Source: JAZQLP01 sp045629205 (GTDB lineage: Bacteria > Bacillota > Clostridia > Oscillospirales > UBA644). Taken from it: a stretch of DNA of 10,387 nucleotides. The stretch is from contig JAZQQT010000116.1 in assembly GCA_045629205.1 (NCBI GenBank), positions 1-10,387 of the forward strand, in the 5' to 3' direction. Position numbers and translations under genes: made by a program. The stretch's first letter is position 1. Each line of letters opens with the position of its first letter. The notes below the pieces were generated by a model. It was not told the DNA's origin. It ran no database searches and saw only the letters and a program-made list of their open reading frames with translations. Positions 1 to 6,025 of this stretch are shown here, in pieces.

Positions 1-98
1 CCTGGGTTGGTCACCACGGCGGGAACAAAGGCGTTCTCATAGGCGGTTACTATAAATATGACGGAGACGACAATATGTCTGTCGAGGAACGTCCGTAA
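1..98 (+). CDS. 3' end of an unidentified gene (partial)
   Basis: Only one plus-strand frame is open from the window edge, and it ends at a TAA at 96-98. It encodes about 31 residues, rich in Gly, Tyr and Asp, ending in the residues MSVEERP. Codon choice (GAC, GTC, GGC, CTC) matches the genes downstream. The 22-base gap to the -35 box of the next promoter fits a gene ending here. I do not recognise the family, and the fragment is too short to assign a function. A chance open frame of this length is possible, so the call is tentative. Confidence 0.5.
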   Translation, partial: WVGHHGGNKGVLIGGYYKYDGDDNMSVEERP

Positions 99-120
99 TT
101 TTGAAAATAAATCACTCTTA

Positions 121-149
121 TTTACAAATAAAGAAAGTTATGATATAAT
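121..149 (+). promoter_or_regulatory. Sigma-A promoter of the class A PBP gene
   Basis: A TTTACA -35 box (121-126, one mismatch to consensus) and a perfect TATAAT -10 box (144-149) are separated by exactly 17 bases. Transcription would begin near 156, giving an untranslated leader of about 75 bases before the TTG start at 232. The surroundings are AT-rich, and the promoter sits just after the previous gene ends. Confidence 0.8.
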
Positions 150-193
150 GTATTTGTGGAAAGATATCCATCTCACCTCAAATACATTTTTTT
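149..193 (+). terminator. Possible AT-rich intrinsic terminator of the upstream gene, overlapping the PBP promoter
   Basis: TGTATTTG (149-156) is the exact reverse complement of CAAATACA (179-186) and is followed at once by seven T (187-193). A small inner stem TGGA/TCCA (157-160 with 167-170) can also form. The left arm begins in the last base of the -10 box, so a transcript starting near 156 would lack most of it. The hairpin would therefore act on read-through RNA from the gene ending at 98 rather than on the PBP message. The stem is weak (AT-rich), so confidence is moderate. Confidence 0.4.
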
Positions 194-220
194 CATTTTA
201 CTGACTTGCATATTCTATAC

Positions 221-226
221 GGAGGG
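221..226 (+). promoter_or_regulatory. Ribosome binding site fixing the TTG start of the PBP gene
   Basis: GGAGGG lies five bases upstream of the TTG at 232-234. No in-frame ATG is nearby with a comparable site, so TTG is the likely initiation codon. Confidence 0.75.
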
Positions 227-231
227 CATAA

Positions 232-3200
232 TTGAGACAACCTGATAAACACAAAAAAACAGAACAGGAAACAAAAGAAGCGGAAAAGAATGCCGTCGTT
301 TATCCCATTGAAGAAGAAAACGTTGATGTTCACCCCGAAATAGTTCTGCCTGCCGACGAAGAAATAACAGACGGTCCGGACGGAACATTTGCCGTCGATT
401 TAAGTGTTACAGGCCGGTCGGAACCGGAAAATGCCGATATCAACGCAGATGAAGTTCCGAACAATCAGGAAAACGAACCCAAGCACGCGTTACGGGAAGA
501 ACCCACTCCGGACATTGCCTTTGAGCAGCAGGATGCCGTCGGTAAACCGGATGATATAAACGAAGATGAGGACGACGAAGACGAATCATCACCGAAGAAA
601 AAAGCTTTCATTCCGTTATGGAAAAGAAATCCCGAAAAATATCGCAAAAAACGTCCTCTGATAGTCAGGATTCTGTGCGGTTTCCTATCGCTCATATTCT
701 TCTTTGTCCTTACGTTCGGAGCCATCGGAGTCGTTGTCTGCGCAGTAGCAGCAACCGTAGTATATTCGTTCACCGATGCGTCGCTTGACGAAAAGCTTGC
801 CAATCTGGAGCTTGATTACACGTCGATGATATATGTAAACAGCCTCGAAACGGGCGGCTATGTCGCATACGAAGAGCTCTATAACGATCAAAACAGAGTT
901 TGGGTAAGCTACGACGAAATGCCGAAATGTCTTTTGGAAGCGGTAATAGCCGTAGAAGACAAACGTTTTTACGAACACAACGGTGTCGATATTATTACCA
1001 CGGCAAAAGCAACTGCCTCATACGTCTTTGCGAAATTAACACACAAAAGCACAAGTAACCTTGCCGGAGGGTCAACTTTGACACAGCAGCTCGTAAAGAA
1101 TATTTCGGGCGATCGCGACCAGAGTCCCACACGTAAAATAAAAGAAATGCTCCGCGCTCTTTATGTGGAACGCAAATACTCCAAAGAGCAAATCATAGAA
1201 TATTATCTTAATGCGGTCAATTTCGGAAACAATCAGAACGGTATTTATTCCGCGGCAAAATATTATTTTGACAAAGAAGTAAAAGATCTTACGCTCACTG
1301 AAGCCGCATCTATAATCGGTATCACGAAATCCCCTGCATACCTTGAACCTTATAAAAATCCGGAAGAAAACAAGACCCGCCGTCAGACAGTTCTGTATTT
1401 GATGTATGAACAGGGTAAGATTTCGGAAGAAGAATTCAATTCATGCAGTAAGGAAGATCTCGTTCTTCGTGACAGAACGTCATCCTCAAGTTCAGCATCT
1501 GTCATGTCATGGTATTCGGATATGGTTTTCGAAGAAGTCAAAACGACTTTGATGAATAAATTCGGATATTCATCCACACAGGCAGTCAATATGATTTATA
1601 CCGACGGTCTGCGTATTTACACCGCAATGGTCAAGGAATATCAGGATATCTGCGAAAACTATTTCTATAATGAAGACAATTACATTATCGTCGGAGACGA
1701 TCCCGAAGAAGAACAACCGGAAATTGCATTTGAGCTTCTTGACCCGTATACCGGCAATGTTCTTGCGGTAATCGGCGGCCGAGGAGTAAAAGACAAAAAC
1801 AGAGTTCTTAACCGTGCGACACAGACTGTCCGTCAACCCGGTTCGGCTATCAAGCCCATAACGGTCTACGGATATGCCATAGAAAACGATATAATCACCG
1901 CCGCAACGGCGATCGACGAATCTCCGCTGCAGATCAACGCAACTCCGATACGGCTTCTTGCCGGTCAGAATTACTATATAAGTCCGGTTGACGGCACCGA
2001 AATCAAGTTTACCTACGCGGGATGGCCGTCAAACTATTCCGGAGAATACAGCGGATATATTGATGTTAAAAACGCATTATCAAACTCATACAACACAACG
2101 TCCGTAAAAGTTCTTTCCATGATAGGAGTAAGCACATCGTATAATTTTGCAAAAACCATGCTCGGGCTTAAAAATCTGGTCGCACAGGACAAAGACCTTG
2201 CTCCGTTATCTGTCGGCGCTCTCACTTACGGTGTCACGTTACAGGAGCTCACCGCTGCTTATACGGTATTTATCAATGACGGTATTTATTCTTCTCCGCG
2301 TTGTGTAACACGTGTGGAAACATATGACGGCAAAGTGCTTTACGAAAACGAAATAGATAAGCGCGTTGTCTTTACTCCTCAAACCGCATATATAATGACC
2401 AATATTCTCGACGATCTCAAAGGAAGCGCCGCCGACGCCGAAATCGAAGGAGTTGCAACCGCGGGAAAATCCGGCACCACAACCTCATATAAAGACAGAT
2501 GGTTTATCGGTTATACAACAAACTTCCTTGCAGGCGTATGGTGGGGTTACGATACACCAAACACAAACGATAATGCCCACCACATCGTTATGTGGCAAGC
2601 TGTAATGACACAAATTGAAGAAGCCTACCGTAATTCCGGCGGGACTTCCGCAGCGGAATTCCCGGTCCCGGATGGAATCGAAACAGAAAAATACTGCTCC
2701 GTAAGCGGAAAACTTCCCACAGATGCCTGCCGCCATGACCAGCGTTCAAGCCGTTCAAAAACCGGTGTTTATAAATCGGGAACCACGCCGACGGAATATT
2801 GCACCATGCACCATTATCTGTATGTATGCAAAGAAACCGGGCAGATTGCGTGTCAGAACTGCACTGACGTAGAACTTAAAGTTTACATCGACAGCAACAG
2901 ATCCTATCCGAATGCGGTTATAAAAACAAAAGACGCACAGTATGTTTGTCCCCCGCTTTCCGCATCAACAATACTGTATAACGACCAAAAATGGCCTGTT
3001 TATACATATATGGTTCCGGAAGGTGAATACCCCACGCTGAATACGGAATCAAAAAAGAGATACGCAAACTGTATCTGTTCTGCCCACGCAACCGAAGGCA
3101 TCAATCATTATTATACCTTCTCTCTTCTTTCGGAAACGGAACAGGCAACAATTCTTGCATCTGAAAAGGGTATGATTCTTCCTGACGATTTACCGTCTCC

Positions 3201-3261
3201 GGATACAATAATCAAATATTATATGGACACGTCAAGATACAAGGTTCCGCAGACCGACTGA
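232..3261 (+). CDS. ponA: Class A penicillin-binding protein (bifunctional glycosyltransferase/transpeptidase, PBP1A type)
   Basis: This enzyme polymerises lipid II into glycan strands and cross-links the stem peptides at the outer face of the cytoplasmic membrane. The 1009 residues begin with a long acidic cytoplasmic segment (about 1-125), then a basic stretch and one membrane anchor (about 143-180). The GT51 domain shows EDKRFYEHNG (242-251, catalytic Glu242), GGSTLTQQ (279-286), RKIKE (301-305) and KEQIIEYYLN (318-327). The transpeptidase domain shows SxxK as S538-A-I-K541, SxN as S619-Y-N621, and KSGT at 746-749 in place of the commoner KTGT. The C-terminal 190 residues carry nine cysteines (822, 833, 857, 866, 874, 877, 906, 947, 949), including a YCSVSGKLPTDAC segment. 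The TTG start is chosen from the GGAGGG five bases upstream. It is monocistronic, with its own promoter and terminator. All catalytic motifs are intact. The exact paralogue name is less certain than the family. Confidence 0.96.
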   Translation: MRQPDKHKKTEQETKEAEKNAVVYPIEEENVDVHPEIVLPADEEITDGPDGTFAVDLSVTGRSEPENADINADEVPNNQENEPKHALREEPTPDIAFEQQDAVGKPDDINEDEDDEDESSPKKKAFIPLWKRNPEKYRKKRPLIVRILCGFLSLIFFFVLTFGAIGVVVCAVAATVVYSFTDASLDEKLANLELDYTSMIYVNSLETGGYVAYEELYNDQNRVWVSYDEMPKCLLEAVIAVEDKRFYEHNGVDIITTAKATASYVFAKLTHKSTSNLAGGSTLTQQLVKNISGDRDQSPTRKIKEMLRALYVERKYSKEQIIEYYLNAVNFGNNQNGIYSAAKYYFDKEVKDLTLTEAASIIGITKSPAYLEPYKNPEENKTRRQTVLYLMYEQGKISEEEFNSCSKEDLVLRDRTSSSSSASVMSWYSDMVFEEVKTTLMNKFGYSSTQAVNMIYTDGLRIYTAMVKEYQDICENYFYNEDNYIIVGDDPEEEQPEIAFELLDPYTGNVLAVIGGRGVKDKNRVLNRATQTVRQPGSAIKPITVYGYAIENDIITAATAIDESPLQINATPIRLLAGQNYYISPVDGTEIKFTYAGWPSNYSGEYSGYIDVKNALSNSYNTTSVKVLSMIGVSTSYNFAKTMLGLKNLVAQDKDLAPLSVGALTYGVTLQELTAAYTVFINDGIYSSPRCVTRVETYDGKVLYENEIDKRVVFTPQTAYIMTNILDDLKGSAADAEIEGVATAGKSGTTTSYKDRWFIGYTTNFLAGVWWGYDTPNTNDNAHHIVMWQAVMTQIEEAYRNSGGTSAAEFPVPDGIETEKYCSVSGKLPTDACRHDQRSSRSKTGVYKSGTTPTEYCTMHHYLYVCKETGQIACQNCTDVELKVYIDSNRSYPNAVIKTKDAQYVCPPLSASTILYNDQKWPVYTYMVPEGEYPTLNTESKKRYANCICSAHATEGINHYYTFSLLSETEQATILASEKGMILPDDLPSPDTIIKYYMDTSRYKVPQTD

Positions 3262-3276
3262 CAAATCAACAAACGT

Positions 3277-3305
3277 CCGCCCTCTGAAACGGGGGCGGTT
3301 TTTTT
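3277..3305 (+). terminator. Intrinsic terminator of the PBP gene
   Basis: CCGCCCTC (3277-3284) pairs with GGGGGCGG (3291-3298), with one G-U pair, across a six-base loop. Seven T follow (3299-3305). It begins 15 bases after the PBP stop codon and is a textbook Rho-independent terminator separating PBP from the rpsB operon. Confidence 0.93.
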
Positions 3306-3345
3306 GAACAATAAACGAACTTTACAGCTTTTCGCAAACATATGC

Positions 3346-3374
3346 TTGCAATTATATATTTATTATAATATAAT
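3346..3374 (+). promoter_or_regulatory. Sigma-A promoter of the rpsB-tsf operon
   Basis: TTGCAA (3346-3351) and TATAAT (3369-3374) are spaced by 17 bases in a very AT-rich tract. A second TATAAT overlaps at 3364-3369, but its spacing to the -35 box would be only 12. Transcription should start near 3381, leaving a leader of about 130 bases before rpsB. Confidence 0.8.
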
Positions 3375-3380
3375 ACCAAA

Positions 3381-3509
3381 GCCTGCCGAAAAAAGCAGGT
3401 AATAAAATTTTTATCAATTCACACACTTCAGCAAGTTGCGGCATCGGTGCGGACCGCAGGGTCCGTAGTCGGAACGGAAGTGGAGGAATTAACCGAGGAG
3501 GAAAAAACA
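3381..3509 (+). promoter_or_regulatory. Structured 5' leader of rpsB, candidate autoregulatory RNA
   Basis: The leader begins with a hairpin CCTGC (3382-3386)/GCAGG (3395-3399), followed by an AT-rich stretch. A GC-rich part then offers mutually exclusive stems: TGCGG (3437-3441) with CCGCA (3454-3458), CGGACC (3450-3455) with GGTCCG (3460-3465) around a GCAG loop, and TCCG (3462-3465) with CGGA (3470-3473). Two purine-rich blocks follow, GGAGG at 3482-3486 and GAGGAGG at 3495-3501; the second is the rpsB ribosome binding site. Ribosomal protein operons often carry such leaders for feedback control by their own product, and rpsB leaders regulated by S2 are known in other phyla. That this one is regulatory is inference, and I cannot match it to a known RNA family. 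Confidence 0.4.
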
Positions 3510-4292
3510 ATGGCTGTAATTTCTATGAAACAGCTGCTCGAAGCAGGTGTCCATTTCGGACATCAGACCAGAAGATGGAACCCCAAGATGAACGAGTACA
3601 TCTTTACCGCAAGAAACGATATTCACATCATCGACCTTCAGAAGACTATCAAAAAAGTCGAAGAAGCTTATATGTTTGTTCGTGAAATCGCCGAAAACGA
3701 CGGAACCATTCTTTTTGTAGGCACAAAGAAACAGGCTGCCGATGCTATTAAGGAAGAGGCAGAAAGAGTCGGAATGTTCTATGTCAACTCCAGATGGCTC
3801 GGCGGTATGCTTACCAACTTCGAAACCATCAAAAAGAGAATAGCAAGACTTGAACAACTCAAAAAGATGCAGGAAGACGGAACATTCGATCTTCTTACAA
3901 AAAAAGAAACCGCTAAATTATCTCTTGAAATCGAAAAACTCGAAAAATATCTCGGCGGTATCAAGGATATGAAAAAACTTCCTTCAGCACTCTTTGTTGT
4001 TGACCCGCACAGAGAACACAACGCAGTTGCAGAAGCAAGAAAGCTCAATATTCCTATCGTTGCTATCGTTGATACCAACTGTGACCCCGATGAAATAGAT
4101 TACGTTATCCCCGGCAACGACGATGCTATCCGTGCCGTCAAACTTATCTCCGCAACGATGGCTAACGCAGTTATCGAAGCAAGACAGGGCGAACAGGATG
4201 TAGCCGCTCCCGCAGAAGACGAAACAGGTCTTCCCGCAGAAGAAATCGCTGAAGTTATTACCGAAGCAGCTACAGAACCCGCAGCAGAATAA
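3510..4292 (+). CDS. rpsB: 30S ribosomal protein S2
   Basis: S2 is a late-assembling protein of the small ribosomal subunit that contacts S1 or the head-body junction. The 260 residues start MAVISMKQLLEAGVHFGHQ, the standard S2 N-terminus. They include NSRWLGGMLTN (93-103) and the second family block IVAIVDTNCDPDEIDYVIPG (183-202). The coiled-coil insertion lies at about 104-150. After residue 227 there is an acidic Ala/Glu-rich tail of about 33 residues, as in many Bacillota S2 proteins. The ATG at 3510 is chosen because GAGGAGG sits eight bases upstream; a GTG at 3447 would add 21 unrelated residues encoded by the leader. tsf follows 21 bases later in the same operon. Confidence 0.98.
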   Translation: MAVISMKQLLEAGVHFGHQTRRWNPKMNEYIFTARNDIHIIDLQKTIKKVEEAYMFVREIAENDGTILFVGTKKQAADAIKEEAERVGMFYVNSRWLGGMLTNFETIKKRIARLEQLKKMQEDGTFDLLTKKETAKLSLEIEKLEKYLGGIKDMKKLPSALFVVDPHREHNAVAEARKLNIPIVAIVDTNCDPDEIDYVIPGNDDAIRAVKLISATMANAVIEARQGEQDVAAPAEDETGLPAEEIAEVITEAATEPAAE

Positions 4293-4313
4293 TTATAAAC
4301 GGAGGATATAACA

Positions 4314-5234
4314 ATGGCTCAGATCACAGCTAAAGACGTTCAGGCGCTCAGAGAAAGAACCGGCGTCGGCATGATGGATTGCAAACGCGCTCTCGTTGAA
4401 GCAGAAGGCGATGTAGAAAAAGCAATCGTTATACTCAGAGAAAAAGGTCTTGCGACAGTTGCTAAAAAAGCAGGCAGAATCGCCGCTGAAGGAACTATCG
4501 CTATCTATAACAAAAACGGCGTAGCAGTTCTCTGCGAAGTTAACGCCGAAACCGACTTTGTCGGCAAAAACGAAAAATTCCAGGCATTTGCAGCCGCAGT
4601 TGCAGCTCTTGTTGCCGAAAAGAACCCGAAAGATGTTGAAGAACTCAACGGTCTCATTCTCCAGGACGGCAAAACCGTAGAAGAAGTCAGACAGGACCTC
4701 GTTATGGTTATCCGTGAAAACATCACTGTCAGAAGATTTGCACGTGCTACCGGCGCAGTTGCAACATACAACCACGGTAACGGAAAAATAGGCGTTATCA
4801 CCGTTTACAAAACATCCGATGAAATCGCTGCAAAACCCGAATTCGCTGCTTTCGGCAAAAACATCTGCATGCAGGTAGCAGCTCTCAACCCGTCTTATCT
4901 CAACAAAGAATCCGTTCCCGAATCCGTTCTCGCAAGTGAAAAAGACATTATGCTTGTTCAGATGAAGAACGATCCCAAGAACGCAAACAAACCCGAAGCT
5001 GTTCTTACAAAGATTATCGACGGAAAAATGGGCAAGTATTACGAACAGAACTGCCTCACCGAACAGTCATTCTTTATGGATGAAACCGTTACAATCGGCA
5101 AATATATTGCCAATACGGCAAAAGAGCTCGGCGGCGACATTCAGATTACCGATATGATTCGTTTTGAAAAAGGCGAAGGTATCGAAAAGAGAGTCGACAA
5201 CTTTGCTGAAGAAGTTGCCAGCATGGTTAAATAA
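4314..5234 (+). CDS. tsf: Translation elongation factor Ts
   Basis: EF-Ts is the guanine nucleotide exchange factor that releases GDP from EF-Tu in the cytoplasm. The 306-residue product has the N-terminal UBA-like domain with the first family signature, LRERTGVGMMDCKRAL (12-27). The EF-Tu contacting core EVNAETDFVGKN follows (75-86; the TDFV block inserts near the EF-Tu Mg site), then the dimerisation-type core domain to about residue 285. The length is in the usual range of 290-310. It follows rpsB by 21 bases with a GGAGG ribosome binding site eight bases before ATG, the conserved rpsB-tsf order. The usual downstream pyrH and frr genes are absent: a strong terminator closes the operon. No unusual features are seen in the protein. 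Confidence 0.98.
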   Translation: MAQITAKDVQALRERTGVGMMDCKRALVEAEGDVEKAIVILREKGLATVAKKAGRIAAEGTIAIYNKNGVAVLCEVNAETDFVGKNEKFQAFAAAVAALVAEKNPKDVEELNGLILQDGKTVEEVRQDLVMVIRENITVRRFARATGAVATYNHGNGKIGVITVYKTSDEIAAKPEFAAFGKNICMQVAALNPSYLNKESVPESVLASEKDIMLVQMKNDPKNANKPEAVLTKIIDGKMGKYYEQNCLTEQSFFMDETVTIGKYIANTAKELGGDIQITDMIRFEKGEGIEKRVDNFAEEVASMVK

Positions 5235-5253
5235 TCAATAACCGTCAATATAC

Positions 5254-5291
5254 AATAACTCCCGTGGAAAAAATCCGCGGGAGTTATTTTT
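5254..5291 (+). terminator. Intrinsic terminator of rpsB-tsf, between convergent operons
   Basis: AATAACTCCCGTGGA (5254-5268) pairs over 15 bp with TCCGCGGGAGTTATT (5274-5288) around a five-A loop, followed by TTT. One pair is G-U in plus-strand RNA; in minus-strand RNA it would be a C-A mismatch, and the bases after the stem there are not a clean U run. The hairpin therefore favours the plus direction but could also stop the minus-strand operon ending at 5310, for which no other terminator is seen. Confidence 0.9.
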
Positions 5292-5309
5292 ATCATAAAA
5301 TTCAGTCAA

Positions 5310-5618
5310 TTATCCGTGAAGTCCGACGGCATCGTTAACGGGAACCGAAAAAGCGATCCCCTGTCCGGCGCTGCCAAGCCCGACATCATCGTAAAGAGCT
5401 TTAAGAACGTTATCTTTTATCGAAACAGGAACGACAATCATAACCATATCTTTTTCGGGAGAAATAGTCAGATGAAATCTCTCTTCTGCCTCCTTACTTG
5501 CCGTCCCTCTCGCATGCATTATGGTCCCTCCCCTTGCTCCTGCGCGACGGGCAGCATCCATTACGTTATCGGCAAAGCCTGCGTTTACTATACAAAATAT
5601 CATTTCATACTCAGTCAT
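5310..5618 (-). CDS. P-II-like signalling protein (second paralogue of the DUF1538 operon)
   Basis: This 102-residue protein resembles the nitrogen regulatory P-II superfamily: small trimeric ferredoxin-like-fold sensors that bind adenine nucleotides and control a partner protein. The N-terminal strand is EMIFCIVN (5-12), followed by a helix and GARGGTIMHARGTA (27-40). A central strand MVMIVVPV (58-65) and a helix follow, then LGSAGQGIAFSVPV (81-94). That last block aligns by eye with the B-loop and strand of GlnB/GlnK (consensus TGxxGDGKIFVxPV). The T-loop region (about 38-57) is short and has no tyrosine, so classical uridylylation is not expected. The ATG is one base after the preceding stop, with AGGAG seven bases upstream inside the previous gene's last codons. 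Its partner is inferred to be the DUF1538 protein; ligand and target are unknown. Confidence 0.82.
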   Translation of the reverse strand: MTEYEMIFCIVNAGFADNVMDAARRAGARGGTIMHARGTASKEAEERFHLTISPEKDMVMIVVPVSIKDNVLKALYDDVGLGSAGQGIAFSVPVNDAVGLHG

Positions 5619-5619
5619 T

Positions 5620-6024
5620 TCAATTCTCCTTTGCGGGTGTGCCGAGCACTCCGCCCGGCTGTTTATTTGCGAGGAAGGAATAAACCGATACGCCGATCAT
5701 GCTCGAAAGCGATACGCTGAAGGCAACTCCTTTTCCGGACCGTATCGTTTTGAATTTTTTTTCGAGTGCCGCCAGTATTTCCTTTGTTCTGTCCTCACGG
5801 ACAATACTGAAAATAATTACATTTTTATTGTCGGAAAGCCCGACCATATCAAGAACTTCCGCTCTTGCAGTTCCCTCACATAAGAGCGAACACTGAAGAT
5901 TGGCTTCGAAAGACTGAATAAAATCAAGATAATAATACGCTCTTTTACGGTTTACAATCGTGATAATAAGCTCAAGGCGCCCCGTTGACAATTCATAAGG
6001 ATTTTTCTCTTTTTTATCCGGCAT
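5620..6024 (-). CDS. P-II-like signalling protein (first paralogue, with N- and C-terminal extensions)
   Basis: The 134-residue product is a divergent P-II-like protein. It has a charged N-terminal extension (1-16), a first strand RLELIITIVN (16-25) and a helix. Next come LLCEGTARAEVLDMVGL (47-63, a T-loop-like stretch without tyrosine), a strand NVIIFSIV (68-75) and a helix. GKGVAFSVSL (97-106) matches the B-loop/strand block of its neighbour, AGQGIAFSVPV. A further 28 residues after the fold include a mildly hydrophobic VSVYSFL. The ATG at 6024 is preferred over a TTG at 6045 because AAGGAG lies six bases upstream; it starts one base after the DUF1538 stop. Similarity to the second paralogue is limited to the P-II framework, so this is an old duplication or two separate lineages. 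A P-II fold is inferred from pattern and context. Confidence 0.75.
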   Translation of the reverse strand: MPDKKEKNPYELSTGRLELIITIVNRKRAYYYLDFIQSFEANLQCSLLCEGTARAEVLDMVGLSDNKNVIIFSIVREDRTKEILAALEKKFKTIRSGKGVAFSVSLSSMIGVSVYSFLANKQPGGVLGTPAKEN

Positions 6025-6025
6025 G

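Noticed and set aside
3447..3509. In-frame GTG upstream start that would lengthen ribosomal protein S2 by 21 residues
   Set aside because: S2 proteins start at MAVISM, where GAGGAGG stands eight bases upstream; the extra codons are leader sequence in the hairpin region.
4314..5310. Absence of pyrH and frr after tsf as a sign of rearrangement
   Set aside because: rpsB-tsf as a separately terminated pair is seen in many bacteria, so the observation is not informative by itself.
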